A DNA stretch of 64,000 bases from UBA868 sp016776875 (GTDB lineage Bacteria; Pseudomonadota; Gammaproteobacteria; Arenicellales; UBA868): assembly GCA_051201585.1 (NCBI GenBank), contig CP179198.1, forward strand, positions 1,240,001-1,304,000, read 5' to 3'. Made by a program: the position numbers and the translations under genes. Below the pieces are notes generated by a model. That model saw only the letters and a program-made list of their open reading frames with translations. It made no database searches and had not been told where the DNA came from. Shown piece by piece: positions 8,896 through 20,000 of this stretch. How positions within the stretch are numbered: position 1 is the first letter of the stretch; each line of letters starts with the position of its first letter.

Positions 8896-11800
8896 ATGAC
8901 TTCGTCGCCGAAATTTGTCCATTTGAACGTTCATACCGAATATTCATTAAGTGAAGGAATTGCGCGGATAAAAGAACTCGCGACTGAAGCCCATTCGGCC
9001 GGGATGCCGGCAGTCGCAATGACTGACATCAATAATCTTTACGCGGCGGTAAAGTTTTATCGGTCGTGCTTGAACGCTGGAGTGAAACCTTTATTCGGAG
9101 TCGAGTTGACACTGGGCGCTGTAACGCCTGTGGATCCGGGCGGAAAAATTATTCTGCTTTGTATGAACAATCGCGGATTTAAAGGGGTTAGTGCGTTATT
9201 GACGCAACTTTATACACAACCCCGAGAAGGCCGGGAATTGGTCGCCAGTTTGAATCAAATTGAATCAGTGGCTGATGACGTGATTGCCCTGACAGGATTC
9301 GACGGCGCTATTGGCGGTCTAATTCGGTCGGGTCACGTCGCGGAAAGCGTGCAGGCCGCAAAAAAACTGGTTCAGGTATTTGAAGATCGGATATTTTTTG
9401 AACTTACCCGAACCGGTCGACCAGGTGAAACCGTATTTGAAGACGAGGCTTTGGTGATTTCGCGAAAAGCTAAATATTCCGTTAGTCGCTACGAACGCGG
9501 TTCGTTTTCTTAAGACAGATGATTTTGAGGCCCATGAAATTCGAACTTGCATTCACCAAGGCCGAATTCTTGATGATCCGCGACGGCCCCGGCACTTCAC
9601 CGCCGAGCAATATCTTCGCAGCAGCGAAGAGATGTCCATCCTTTTCGATGATTTACCAAGCGCGATCATAAACACTGCCGAAATTGCCAAAAAGTGTAAT
9701 GTTTTTTTAGATTTTCAAACGACACACATGCCGAGATATCCCTTAGCGGATAATGTCAGCGCTGACGATGAACTAATTCGGCTGTCAAATGAGGGGCTTG
9801 ATCGATATCGGGCGCTTTGGCCCGCGAGAGTTGACGACAGATACGCTCAGCGCCTGCAGATAGAAACTGACACGATAAATCGAATGGGGTTCGCAGGCTA
9901 TTTTTTGATCGTGGCTGATTTCGTCCGTTGGGCAACAGAGAATGATGTGCCGGTTGGACCGGGCAGGGGCTCGGGCGCCGGATCACTAGTGGCTTTTGCA
10001 CTCGGGATTACTCGCCTTGATCCAATTGATCACGGGCTACTGTTTGAGCGCTTTTTGAATCCCGATCGGGTTTCATTGCCGGATTTTGATATCGACTTCT
10101 GCATGGTTGGCCGAGATCGGGTCATCGATTATGTTAGTCAGAAATATGGCGCAGACAAGGTTGCGCAGATTATTACCTACAACACATTGGCCGCCCGAGC
10201 GGTCGTGAGAGATGTTGGACGTGTGATGGGCATGCCCTACGGGTTCTGCGATACACTCGCTAAACTGGTTCCGTTTGAAGTGGGGATGACGCTCGAAAAA
10301 GCGCTTGCGCAAGACGATGAGTTACGGCGGCGTTTCAAAAACGAAGCGGAGGTCACCCAACTCATTGAGAACGGTCTACGACTTGAAGGTATGCCGCGCA
10401 ATGCGGGCAAACATGCGGGCGGTCTTGTTATCGCGCCAGAGCCAATTTCAGAGTTTTCACCCCTCTATTGGGAGCATGGCATGAGCCAGGCGGTTACCCA
10501 ATTCGACAAAGATGATCTTGAATCTATCGGGCTTGTGAAGTTCGACTTTCTAGGGTTGCGAACCCTGACCGTGATCGATTGGGCGTTGAAACTGATCAAT
10601 CATGATCGTGTCGGGGCAGGGGAAACCGAGCTTGATCTTGAGCGATTAGAGCCTAATGACCCTGACGTGTATAAGTTGATTTGCACGGGTCGGACGACCG
10701 CGTTATTCCAGTTGGAATCCAGAGGCATGCAGGAGTTAATTCAACGATTGCGTCCGGATCGATTTGACGAGTTAGTGGCTCTGGTTGCGCTGTTTCGTCC
10801 GGGGCCGCTTCAGTCGGGGATGGTGGATGATTTTATTGACCGGAAGCATGGCCGGCAACCCGTGTCTTATCTGCACGACACATTAAAAACCGTTTTAGAG
10901 CCGACCTATGGCGTTATTCTTTACCAAGAACAGGTCATGGAGATCGCGCGGTCCCTCGCAGGTTTTTCATTGGGATCAGCAGATTTACTGCGCCGTGCGA
11001 TGGGCAAAAAGAAGCCTGAGGAGATGGAGCGGCAACGGCAAATATTCATTGATGGCGCGACAGATCGAGGGGTTAAGGCTGAACAGGCTGTTCACATTTT
11101 TGACCTGATCGAAAAGTTTGCGGGATATGGGTTTAATAAATCTCATTCAGCGGCCTACGCGTTATTGAGTTATCAGACCGCATGGCTAAAACAGCACTAC
11201 CCCGCCCAGTTTATGTCAGCTGCGTTATCAGCCGACATGGAGCACACCGATAAAGTTGTCATATTGATTAATGAAGCCAAATCGTTAGGGCTCTCTATTC
11301 AGCCCCCAGATATAAATCAGGGATCTTTGAAATTTGCTGTAGATTCAGATGGCAGCATTATTTACGGACTCGGCGCAATCAAGGGGGTAGGCGAAAAGGC
11401 GCTCGAGAATATCCTCGATGAAAGAAGTTTAAATGGAGTCTTTACCGATTTGATGTCTTTTTGCCGACGAGTTGACTCGCAAAAAGTTAACAAGAAAACA
11501 TTTGAGGCGCTCATTTGTGCCGGTGCACTCGACAGTTTTGGTTCTGCCCGATCCCAGTTGTTTGGCCAACTTCCTCAGGCAATGGAGGCTGCGGGTCAGC
11601 ACATTGCAAACCTCTCTTCCGGGCAAAATGACATGTTTGGACTTCCCTTGACCGAAGAGATTGTTTCACTAAAGTCCGGCTTTCAAACCTGGACTGCCCG
11701 CAAGGCGCTAGAGATGGAGCGGCACAGCCTGGGATTTTATTTAACCGGCCATCCAATCGCGCATCACCAGTCTGAAATTTCCCAGCTGGTCTCGGAGTCG

Positions 11801-12391
11801 ATTGGGAAAACTCGACCAACACCGGAGCGCGTGGTTACGCTTAGCGGATTGGTTCAGGGTTTGCGGACATTTCAGAATCGTCGCGGTGAGACCATGGCGT
11901 TTTTTCAATTGGATGATGGGTCAGGCTTTGCAGACGTGAGTGTCTTTCCGGATATCTACGGACAATTTAGGTCAGCGCTTTCCAGTAACGGAATCGTGTT
12001 GACGAGGGGGCTCACCGGGGTTGACGATCGATCGGGCCTCTTATCGCTGAAAATAGAAGGGATCTGGACGCTAAAAGAAGCCCGGGAACGGGCGCTAACG
12101 AGTTTATCCGTTTCGCTTCCGCAGGGAGTCGCAGGCGCGAAAATTATTCAGGATTTGCGAGGCATGCTTCGCCCGTACGTGCCTGGGCCAACGAATATCA
12201 ATATTGAATATCTAAATGAGGAAGGGGACAGCCTTTCAATGTCACTAGGAGATCAGTGGCGTGTTCAGCCTGACGAGGATCTAATTGAATCACTTCTTAC
12301 TTTTGCGGGAGAGTCTGGGGTAAAGTTTCTGTATCGTTCAAGTCTTCTGACCGCCCAAACCCTGTCGAAGATGGATAACCTGGCGGCGTAG
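8896..12391 (+). CDS. dnaE: DNA polymerase III alpha subunit, one frameshift
   Basis: Replicative polymerase catalytic subunit. Rejoined, the product is about 1164 residues, matching the family. The N-terminal PHP domain starts FVHLNVHTEYSLSEG; the palm has PDFDIDFCM with catalytic Asp residues near 396-400; PVGPGRGSGAGSLVA and GFNKSHSAAYA are typical; an OB-fold region lies near the C-terminus. At 9472-9474 the run AAA makes the first frame end at a TAA near 9511, whereas removing one A gives the expected NIPLVATNAVRFLKTDDFEAHE and continues in the frame used to 12391. Because dnaE is essential and the rest is intact, an insertion error is the simplest reading. Confidence 0.93.
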
Positions 12392-12433
12392 TGTTCAGCG
12401 CACTTTCCATAGTTACTGAAGGTAAAGTTAATC

Positions 12434-13390
12434 ATGAATAATTCTCTGGATTTCGAACAGCCGATCGTTGACCTTGAGGCTAAAATTGAAGAATTGAGGC
12501 GGGTGGATTCGGATGGCGAGTTGGATTTGCAGCGAGAAATTGCTCGACTTCAGACCAAGAGTCAAAAACTCACTCGAGACGTATTTTCTTCGTTAACTCC
12601 ATGGCAGGTGACTCAACTCGCGCGCCACCCACAGCGCCCTCACACGCTTGATTACATTCCTCACGTGTTTACTCATTTTCAGGAATTATCGGGAGATCGG
12701 ATGTACGCCGATGATCAGGCTATCGTGGGTGGGTTAGCGCGACTTGACGGTGTTGGCGTTGTCCTAATCGGTCATCAGAAAGGAAGAGACACCAAAAATA
12801 AAGTCAAACGAAATTTTGGAATGCCAAGTCCCGAAGGATATCGAAAGGCCCAGAGACTAATGAATCTTGCGGATCGATTTAAACTGCCGGTGATAACGCT
12901 GATTGATACCCCAGGGGCTTATCCTGGTATCGGGGCGGAGGAGCGGGGTCAAAGCGAGGCGATTGCAAGAACGATTGCGGTAATGGCGGGTCTTAAGGTG
13001 CCGATTATTTCCGCGGTAATTGGGGAAGGGGGGTCCGGAGGCGCATTGGCAATAGGAGTGTGTGACCGTTTGATTATGCTCGAATTCTCGACCTACTCGG
13101 TAATTAGCCCTGAAGGTTGTGCGTCAATTTTATGGAAAAGCCCCGACAAGGCGGAATCCGCAGCAGCAGCGATGAAAATTACATCAGATAGTCTTTTTGA
13201 AAATAAACTGGTCGATGAAGTTGTTAAAGAGCCCCTCGGCGGCGCTCATCGGGATCTTGATCAGACCGCATACAGCTTAAAAGAGAGTCTCAGTCGTCAT
13301 TTGGAGGATCTGAGCCTACTTCCCCCAGAGACGCTATTGAGTCAACGAGAAACCAAGTTGAGGTCGTTCGGGCGATTCAAGGGCGCCTGA
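12434..13390 (+). CDS. accA: Acetyl-CoA carboxylase carboxyltransferase alpha subunit
   Basis: Alpha half of the carboxyltransferase that moves CO2 from biotin to acetyl-CoA, making malonyl-CoA. The 318-residue protein begins with the usual helical FEQPIVDLEAKIEELR segment, followed by the HPQRPHTLDYI region and a crotonase-like core with PGAYPGIGAEERGQSEAIA and GEGGSGGALAIG, which form the oxyanion-hole and CoA site. ATG 12434 is preceded by GAAGGTAAAG. It lies between dnaE and tilS, the usual arrangement. Confidence 0.97.
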   Translation: MNNSLDFEQPIVDLEAKIEELRRVDSDGELDLQREIARLQTKSQKLTRDVFSSLTPWQVTQLARHPQRPHTLDYIPHVFTHFQELSGDRMYADDQAIVGGLARLDGVGVVLIGHQKGRDTKNKVKRNFGMPSPEGYRKAQRLMNLADRFKLPVITLIDTPGAYPGIGAEERGQSEAIARTIAVMAGLKVPIISAVIGEGGSGGALAIGVCDRLIMLEFSTYSVISPEGCASILWKSPDKAESAAAAMKITSDSLFENKLVDEVVKEPLGGAHRDLDQTAYSLKESLSRHLEDLSLLPPETLLSQRETKLRSFGRFKGA

Positions 13391-13403
13391 AGTTAAAAAC
13401 GTT

Positions 13404-14774
13404 TTGCCGCAAAATGTTATCGAAGAAAGAGTTTGGTCTTCAGTTCATCATTTTGGCGGGTCGGAAATCAATGTGGCATTTAGTGGCGGGGTTGATTCGA
13501 GCGTTCTTCTGGACATCTGCGCCAAACTTCAGGGACGGTTTTCGTGCCCGGTCCGTGCGCTTCATGTGAATCATGGCTGGTCGTCGGATTCGGACAGATG
13601 GGAGCTGTCTTGTCGACATCAAGCAGAAGTGCTTAAGATCAAGTTCAAGAGTATTCGACTCGTTGCGCAGATCCGTTCTAAACCTTCTGAGTCGATTGCT
13701 CGCGAAAATCGGTATCGATGGTTTTCCGAAGTGTCCAGACCAAACGCGATCCTATTGACGGCCCATCATGCTAATGATCAGTTCGAGACTTTTTTGTTTC
13801 GATTGCTCAGGGGCGCCTCAGTCTTGGGTCTTGGGGGGATGCGTGAGATTCAATTACTGTACGGGATGAGGGTTATTCGACCGATGTTGAGTGTCACCCG
13901 CGACGAAATCTACGCCTATGCTGAAGATCATAATGTGAATTACCTGCAAGATTCATCAAATGATAATAATGCATACGACCGAAATTACATCAGAAATCAG
14001 GTTATTCCCAGTATCGAAAAAAGGTGGCCGCAGAGCCAGTCGGTTGTTTTGCGAACGAGTCAGGGATTTCGTGAAATTCAAAACATTTTGGACGAGACAG
14101 CGAGTCAAGATCTTGAATATTGCGGACATGTCGACGATTCCTGCCGACTTAAAATAGACGGATCGGTTGGCAAGGCGCGTTTTCTATGTCTCAGTGCCGA
14201 CCGGCAGAGTAACCTGTTGAGATATTGGTTTCGTATCAAAGGATTTCATGTAGCAACCGAAAAAGCACTGCAAGAATTTCTTCGGCAGGTGAGAGCGGGT
14301 GGTACAGGCTCCCGTCTTGTTCTCCGTCATGAAAAGTATTCCGCCCTCGCTCGGGTGAACAAAGAAGGTATTTTTATTGTGCCCGGCAGAGTCGGTGAGT
14401 TCTCTCGCGACTTGAAGGTATGGGATTGGCTGCGGGAAGAGTCGGTTGTGACGGAATCGGATCTTGAGATCAGGTCAATTCAGGTCATTGGAAAAGGTGT
14501 CTCGATAGAGGCACTGGGTAACTATTCTCTGGAATTGAGGTGGAAGCGAGGCAATATTAGAGTCCGACCCGCCCACGCTAATCACCGGACGCGAAGCCTG
14601 CGGGTTCTGCTTCAGGAGATGAGAATTCCCAGTTGGGAGCGGGCGCGCATTCCAATGGTTTTCGCCTCTGATCAATTTGTTTGCATGCCGGGCGTTGTTA
14701 CCGAGGCTAAGTTTGCAGCGACAGAAAATCAGCCCGGAGTCGATTTTTTGTTGCGAGATTTACGGGGTTTTTAA
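13404..14774 (+). CDS. tilS: tRNA(Ile)-lysidine synthase TilS
   Basis: Adds lysine to C34 of tRNA-Ile(CAU), converting its codon reading from AUG to AUA and its identity from Met to Ile. The 456-residue protein has the N-type ATP pyrophosphatase loop SGGVDSS (27-33), LHVNHGWS, TAHHANDQFETFLFRLLRG and the conserved FRDxSN-like LQDSSNDN stretch, then the family's C-terminal tRNA-binding domains. The chosen start is TTG 13404, 13 bases after accA; no in-frame ATG precedes the motif. AUA reading by TilS-modified tRNA is worth noting beside the probable ATA start of infC. Confidence 0.93.
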   Translation: MPQNVIEERVWSSVHHFGGSEINVAFSGGVDSSVLLDICAKLQGRFSCPVRALHVNHGWSSDSDRWELSCRHQAEVLKIKFKSIRLVAQIRSKPSESIARENRYRWFSEVSRPNAILLTAHHANDQFETFLFRLLRGASVLGLGGMREIQLLYGMRVIRPMLSVTRDEIYAYAEDHNVNYLQDSSNDNNAYDRNYIRNQVIPSIEKRWPQSQSVVLRTSQGFREIQNILDETASQDLEYCGHVDDSCRLKIDGSVGKARFLCLSADRQSNLLRYWFRIKGFHVATEKALQEFLRQVRAGGTGSRLVLRHEKYSALARVNKEGIFIVPGRVGEFSRDLKVWDWLREESVVTESDLEIRSIQVIGKGVSIEALGNYSLELRWKRGNIRVRPAHANHRTRSLRVLLQEMRIPSWERARIPMVFASDQFVCMPGVVTEAKFAATENQPGVDFLLRDLRGF

Positions 14775-14900
14775 GTATCAGGTGAGTTTTGAATTTACGC
14801 CCGCCTCGAGTTCTGTTAACCTTTCCGTCCGTCGGGATTACTGAATTTAACGCCCTTATTCGTGATGGCGTCTGTAGAACCCGCCCAGAAGAGTAAAACT

Positions 14901-16547
14901 ATGCCCGACGGACTTTTCCCAAAATATGCCTTTATTACCGGTGGTGTCGTGTCCTCCCTCGGCAAAGGACTTTCTGCTGCTTCTCTAGGCGCGTTACTCG
15001 AGGCCCGCGGCCTCTCGGTGACGCTGGTCAAGCTCGATCCCTATATCAATGTCGATCCTGGCACCATGAGTCCTTTTCAGCATGGCGAGGTGTTCGTTAC
15101 CGATGACGGGGCTGAGACGGACCTCGATCTAGGGCATTATGAGCGGTTTGTTCGGACCCAGATGGGTCGAAAAAACAATTTCACAACGGGCCAGATCTAC
15201 GAAACCGTTATTCGAAAGGAGAGACGGGGAGACTTTCTTGGAGGGACGGTTCAGGTCATTCCCCATATTACGAATGAAATAAAAGCGTCGATATTGGCGG
15301 CCGGGAAAGGTTACGACATCTGCTTGGTTGAGATTGGTGGCACGGTGGGCGATATTGAATCGTTGCCTTTTCTTGAGGCGATTAGACAAATGCGTATTGA
15401 ACTTGGACGCGAGCAAACGATATTTCTTCATCTTACCTTGGTGCCAGCGTTACTCACCGCCGGAGAAATCAAGACCAAGCCAACACAGCATTCCGTTAAA
15501 GAATTGCGTAGTATCGGCATCCAGCCCGATATCGTACTTTGTCGAGCCCAGCAACCCCTCCCGGCCGATGCTCGGCGGAAGATCTCTCTATTCACAAATG
15601 TTGAAGAGAGTTCGGTAATCTCTGCTGAAGATGTCTCAAATATTTATTCGATCCCGCGTCGGTATCATGAGCAGGGGTTAGACAGCACAGTCGTCAAGCA
15701 TTTAGGTTTAACTCATCATGAAATTGACCTAAATGAATGGGACAACGTCGTGTCAGCAATGGACACTCCTGAAACGACCGTGACAATTGGCATGGTGGGT
15801 AAATATGTCTCGTTGACTGAATCTTACAAGTCGCTTTCTGAGGCATTGGTTCACGCGGGGATCGCCAATCGGGTAAGAATCGAGGTGAAATATTTTGATG
15901 CCGAAACGCTTGAAACCTCTTCCGATGCGAAGAAAAATCTAGCAGGTGTTGACGGGATTCTTGTGCCCGGTGGATTCGGCGAACGTGGGACGGAAGGCAT
16001 GATTAACGCAGTTGAGTATGCCCGCAGCGCGGCAGTCCCGTACCTGGGTATCTGTCTTGGACTTCAAATTGCAGTTATTGAATACGCCCGAAATGTAGCG
16101 GGAATGAAGCATGCCAATAGTACAGAATTTAACCCAGCGACACCGTTTCCAGTGGTTGCGCTTGTCACGGAGTGGACAAAATCAGACGGTGACACGGTCG
16201 AGAGAGGGGGCGGTGATGATCTGGGTGGCACTATGCGTCTTGGTGCGCAGCGCGCCTTGCTAAAGGAAGAATCGAAGTGCGCTCACATCTATGATTCGAC
16301 CGATATTTACGAGCGTCACCGACATCGCTATGAAGTCAACAACACGTTTCTTTCCCAATTAGAAGACAAAGGGTTGTCGGTCTCGGGGAAATCGATCGAT
16401 GATCTTGTCGAGATGGTCGAAGTACCGTCTCACCCCTGGTTTGTAGCCTGTCAATTCCATCCCGAGTTTAAATCCACACCGCGAGATGGGCATCCTCTTT
16501 TTTCAGCTTTCGTCGCGGCTGCGGGCGAGCGTAAAAATGGCGATTAA
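14901..16547 (+). CDS. pyrG: CTP synthase
   Basis: Makes CTP from UTP, ATP and glutamine. The 548-residue protein has the N-terminal amidoligase with FITGGVVSSLGKG near 11-23 and DPGTMSPFQHGEVFV, then a class I glutamine amidotransferase domain with the nucleophile Cys385 in GICLGLQ and the His-Glu pair in CQFHPEF. ATG 14901 is preferred because it gives the standard short N-terminus and has AGAAGAG about 8 bases upstream. A GTG at 14862 in the same frame would add 13 residues. Followed by kdsA after 33 bases and then eno, the order seen in many gammaproteobacteria. Confidence 0.96.
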   Translation: MPDGLFPKYAFITGGVVSSLGKGLSAASLGALLEARGLSVTLVKLDPYINVDPGTMSPFQHGEVFVTDDGAETDLDLGHYERFVRTQMGRKNNFTTGQIYETVIRKERRGDFLGGTVQVIPHITNEIKASILAAGKGYDICLVEIGGTVGDIESLPFLEAIRQMRIELGREQTIFLHLTLVPALLTAGEIKTKPTQHSVKELRSIGIQPDIVLCRAQQPLPADARRKISLFTNVEESSVISAEDVSNIYSIPRRYHEQGLDSTVVKHLGLTHHEIDLNEWDNVVSAMDTPETTVTIGMVGKYVSLTESYKSLSEALVHAGIANRVRIEVKYFDAETLETSSDAKKNLAGVDGILVPGGFGERGTEGMINAVEYARSAAVPYLGICLGLQIAVIEYARNVAGMKHANSTEFNPATPFPVVALVTEWTKSDGDTVERGGGDDLGGTMRLGAQRALLKEESKCAHIYDSTDIYERHRHRYEVNNTFLSQLEDKGLSVSGKSIDDLVEMVEVPSHPWFVACQFHPEFKSTPRDGHPLFSAFVAAAGERKNGD

Positions 16548-16580
16548 AGAGAACAGACGGTCGGCGAAGGTGGTGGCCGA

Positions 16581-17414
16581 GTGAGCGTGTTTGATAGACC
16601 GGTTGGCCGCAGGCAACCCATTTTCTTAATAGCAGGCCCGTGCGTAATCGAGAGTCGCGAAAATGCATTGTCTACGGCTGCACGTTTGGCGGAGATCGCG
16701 CAGTCTTTGGGTCTACTGGTGATTTATAAATCGTCGTTTGACAAAGGGAATCGGTCGTCTGGCACTTCATATCGAGGGCCTGGACTGGAAGAAGGTCTTC
16801 GAATTTTGGACGATGTCAGACAGGAAACCGGTCTTCCGTTACTGACCGACGTGCACACACCGGAACAGGCAATCTTGGCTGCCGATGTTGTTGATGTTCT
16901 TCAGACACCTGCGTTTTTATGTCGTCAAACCGATCTTATTGTTGCTGCGGTTAAAACCGGGTGTCCTGTGAATATTAAAAAAGGACAGTTTATGGCGCCA
17001 CAGGAAATGCGCGGCGTAGCAGAAAAAGCAAAGGCGGCAGGCGGGAAAGAAATTTTTTTGTGCGAGCGTGGCAGTTCGTTTGGGTACCACAATCTTGTGG
17101 TCGACATGAGAAGTCTTCGAGTGATGGATGATCTCGGGTTTCCCGTCGTTTTCGACGCGACCCACTCGGTGCAATTACCAGGGGCGGGTGGAGATCAATC
17201 GGGAGGGCAGCGCGAGTTCGTCCCGATCCTCGCCCGCGCCGCGGTTGGCGCAGGTGTGTCGGGTATCTTTATGGAAACCCATATTGATCCGGATAGCGCG
17301 CTAAGTGATGGGCCAAATGCATGGCCGCTTGAGTTACTAAAGCCGTTGCTTGAAGACCTGATAAATATTGATCGAGTATTCAACAGTTGCCGGTCTTTTG
17401 ACCAAATAAAGTAG
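16581..17414 (+). CDS. kdsA: 3-deoxy-D-manno-octulosonate 8-phosphate synthase
   Basis: Condenses arabinose 5-phosphate with phosphoenolpyruvate to KDO 8-phosphate for the LPS inner core. The 277-residue TIM barrel contains FLIAGPCVIESRE, YKSSFDKGNRSS, the CERGSSFGYHNLVVDMR segment and FDATHSVQLPG. GTG start at 16581 follows a GGTGGCCGA stretch. Together with lpxA and lpxB it shows that the organism makes LPS. Confidence 0.96.
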   Translation: MSVFDRPVGRRQPIFLIAGPCVIESRENALSTAARLAEIAQSLGLLVIYKSSFDKGNRSSGTSYRGPGLEEGLRILDDVRQETGLPLLTDVHTPEQAILAADVVDVLQTPAFLCRQTDLIVAAVKTGCPVNIKKGQFMAPQEMRGVAEKAKAAGGKEIFLCERGSSFGYHNLVVDMRSLRVMDDLGFPVVFDATHSVQLPGAGGDQSGGQREFVPILARAAVGAGVSGIFMETHIDPDSALSDGPNAWPLELLKPLLEDLINIDRVFNSCRSFDQIK

Positions 17415-17422
17415 GTTTTCCC

Positions 17423-18734
17423 ATGTCCTCAGATTCGAAAATTTCTAAAATTCTAAGCTCGAGAGATTCTTGATTCGCGAGGATTTCCAACTATTGAAAC
17501 TGAGGTGCATTTGACTGGAGGCGCGATTGGGCGCGCTGCTGTTCCGTCCGGTGCCTCGACGGGTAGCCGAGAAGCGCTTGAGTTAAGGGATGGGGATCCT
17601 GATCGTTACGACGGAAAAGGGGTTACTCAGGCTGTCTTTAATGTTAACCACGAGATTGCGAGTTTGTTGCGAGATCGGGATGCCATGGATCAGCGCGATA
17701 TTGACAGCGCAATGATTGGGCTTGATGGAACGACCACCAAGAAAAGACTCGGCGCAAATGCGATTCTTTCGGCTTCCTTGGCCGTGGCTCGCGCCGCGTC
17801 GGTTGCAAAAGCGATACCCTTGTTTCGTCATATTGCGAAACTGCATGACAACCCTAACCCGGATCGATTGCCTGTGCCCCAGATGAATATTCTTAATGGC
17901 GGAGCGCATGCTGACAATAGCATTGATTTTCAGGAGTTCATGGTGCTGCCGGCCGGGTTATCAAGTTTTAGTGATGCGTTACGCGCAGGCGTTGAGATTT
18001 TCCATCAGCTCAGAAAAGAGTTGATTCAAAATAAAAGTCAAACGGGAGTCGGAGATGAAGGGGGCTTTGCCCCTGATTTGCCGTCGAACGAGGCTGCGCT
18101 GGAAATTATTCTGGATGCTATTTCGAAGACCGGTTATCAACTGCGACAAGATGTTTCACTCGGGTTGGATTTGGCGAGTTCTGAATTTTATCGGGACGGA
18201 AAGTATGTTCTGGGCGCGAGCGATCAATCGTACTCAACCAGTGAATTTATCGATCTCATTAAAGAATGGATTGACCGAGCTCCGATAATTTCGATAGAAG
18301 ACCCTTTAGCTGAAGATGACTGGGAGGGTTGGGCAGCGCTCACTGGACTACTCGGCGGACGGGTTCAAGTAACGGGGGATGATTTGTTCGTCACTAATCC
18401 CAAATTTCTTGAGCGCGGCATTGATCAGGGCGTTGGTAATTCAATCCTGATCAAGGTGAATCAAATAGGAACGCTAAGTGAAACGCTTGCTGCGGTACGT
18501 CTTGCGCAAGCTAATCATTATGGCGTGACTGTTTCCCATCGCTCAGGAGAGACAGAGGATACGACGATCGCTGATCTTGCAGTTGGTGTCGGTGCGGAGC
18601 AAATTAAAACAGGTTCGCTCTGCCGTTCCGAGCGTGTGGCCAAATACAACCGACTCCTCTGGATTGAGCGAGAGTTGGGCGATAAAGCCCGATATGCGGG
18701 TCTGGATGCATTTGCGCATCTTCAGGTCCGTTAA
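17423..18734 (+). CDS. eno: Enolase, one frameshift near the 5' end
   Basis: Glycolytic enzyme (2-phosphoglycerate to phosphoenolpyruvate) and, in many gammaproteobacteria, an RNA degradosome partner. ATG 17423 begins a frame that stops at 17471-17473; the next frame supplies REILDSRGFPTIETEVHL, so one extra base, most simply an A in CTAAGCTC at 17453-17460, breaks the gene. Downstream the protein is complete: VPSGASTGSREALELRDGD, the metal and active-site region around SIEDPLAEDDW, LIKVNQIGTLSE and SHRSGETEDT. Total about 436 residues. The sequence from 17505 alone would lack the conserved N-terminus. Confidence 0.93.
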
Positions 18735-18754
18735 TTGATCATCGCCGCACGGTG

Positions 18755-19060
18755 ATGTGGGTCCGAACGCTTATCGCTGTGTTGTGCGGGCTGGTGTTAG
18801 GTCTGCAATACGCACTCTGGTTTGGAAAAAGCAATGTCATCGATTTTTTTCGTCTCCAACAAACGGTTGGTTCCTTGCAGGCTGAAAACATCACGCTTCG
18901 GGAGCGGAATGATCAATTGCATGCCGATGTAAACGAAATAAAAAATCGGATGGAGGCGATTGAAGGGCGGGCGAGAGAGCAGTTAGGCCTTATCCTCCCG
19001 GGAGAGACTTATTTTCAAATCATACCCCCAGATTCATCAGGCGGTGTTGCGAATGACTAA
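18755..19060 (+). CDS. ftsB: Cell division protein FtsB
   Basis: Small bitopic divisome protein that forms a complex with FtsL and FtsQ and helps activate septal wall synthesis. About 101 residues: a short cytoplasmic start, one transmembrane helix (TLIAVLCGLVLGLQYALWF), a leucine-rich coiled coil (LQAENITLRERNDQL) and the conserved GRAREQLGLILPGE end. ATG 18755 is used; GTG 18752 is an alternative. It follows eno as in E. coli, but ispD and ispF, often next in line, are absent: convergent ygfZ begins at the next base. Confidence 0.9.
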   Translation: MWVRTLIAVLCGLVLGLQYALWFGKSNVIDFFRLQQTVGSLQAENITLRERNDQLHADVNEIKNRMEAIEGRAREQLGLILPGETYFQIIPPDSSGGVAND

Positions 19061-19945
19061 TTATGCCGGGTCATCTACCGTATCTATCGGTACCGGGTAG
19101 GGTAAGTCGATTTGTTTAAGCGAGATTCGATCGGCTACCGTGTGCTGTTCCAAGTTTAAATTCAGTGCGGAGACGGGTACGGTTGCCAACATCAGAATGC
19201 GATCTTGAATAGGGTCGAAGGTGCTGCACACGATCGTTGCTTTTCTGCTCTCTGAGTCATCTCCAAGATCGATTGCGTCACCACTCAAGCCCTCGAACGA
19301 TGCCGGAAGTTGCGCCGCGATCATGCGTTGCTTGGGCTTCCCGCGATAACGAATTCGTGCAACGATCTCTTGCCCTGGGTAACATCCTTTCTTAAAGCTG
19401 ACAGCGCCGATCAGGTCGAGATTGAGAGATTGCGGGAGAAATATCTCGGCCATGCTTTGCTCGACCCACGCGATCCCGTTCTCGGAGAGCGTTATTGCAA
19501 GATTTCGATCCAAGACATTTTCATCGTCAATCTCCAGCACTGTTGACTGGCTGGTCAATAAGGTTTGTGGTACTACGCCGAGTCTGACTGGCTGTGAAAT
19601 ATTCACTCTCATGTATTTAGCCAATGATTCCGGGAGGGTTTGCGGCCGGGTGGAATATTCGCAAATCATTCGGTAATCTTGTTCAACTGAAAAGTTGACT
19701 TTAGATCTCATTCTAAAAAGTTCGAATCGAGCGATCACCGCTTCCACGACACTCGCGTGAGTGACTAGATAGAAGCCTTCGGGAATTGGAAATACAGCAA
19801 AAGTAGCGAATAACCGGCCTTTCGCCGAGCAGTAACCGGCAAAACCCCATTGTGCTTGAGAAATCGACTCGACGTCTGCGGTAAGTTGATTCTGTAAAAA
19901 AGTTGTTGAATCTTCGCCGGTACACGCGATCACAACGGTTTCCAT
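19061..19945 (-). CDS. ygfZ: Folate-binding protein YgfZ (Fe-S maintenance, GcvT-like)
   Basis: Tetrahydrofolate-binding protein related to the GcvT T-protein, needed for full activity of some Fe-S enzymes such as MiaB. The 294-residue product has the family signature KGCYPGQEIVARIRYRG near residue 185-200 and the N-terminal LQNQLTADV segment. GGAG about nine bases before the ATG at 19945 supports the start. Its stop directly abuts the ftsB stop, and it is divergent from the SDH cluster, an arrangement that places Fe-S and flavoprotein maturation genes together. Confidence 0.93.
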   Translation of the reverse strand: METVVIACTGEDSTTFLQNQLTADVESISQAQWGFAGYCSAKGRLFATFAVFPIPEGFYLVTHASVVEAVIARFELFRMRSKVNFSVEQDYRMICEYSTRPQTLPESLAKYMRVNISQPVRLGVVPQTLLTSQSTVLEIDDENVLDRNLAITLSENGIAWVEQSMAEIFLPQSLNLDLIGAVSFKKGCYPGQEIVARIRYRGKPKQRMIAAQLPASFEGLSGDAIDLGDDSESRKATIVCSTFDPIQDRILMLATVPVSALNLNLEQHTVADRISLKQIDLPYPVPIDTVDDPA

Positions 19946-19972
19946 CTTAGTGATTCTCCAAAAAAAAGGGTG

Positions 19973-20000
19973 TTGACGCGAATTTAGATCACGATTAAAT
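19973..20000 (+). promoter_or_regulatory. Possible sigma70 promoter for the SDH operon
   Basis: TTGACG at 19973-19978 is followed after 16 bases by TTAAAT at 19995-20000, upstream of the DUF1674 gene and sdhCDAB. The -35 is a good match, the -10 is four of six. No experimental support; inferred from motif and position in the divergent ygfZ gap. Confidence 0.35.
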
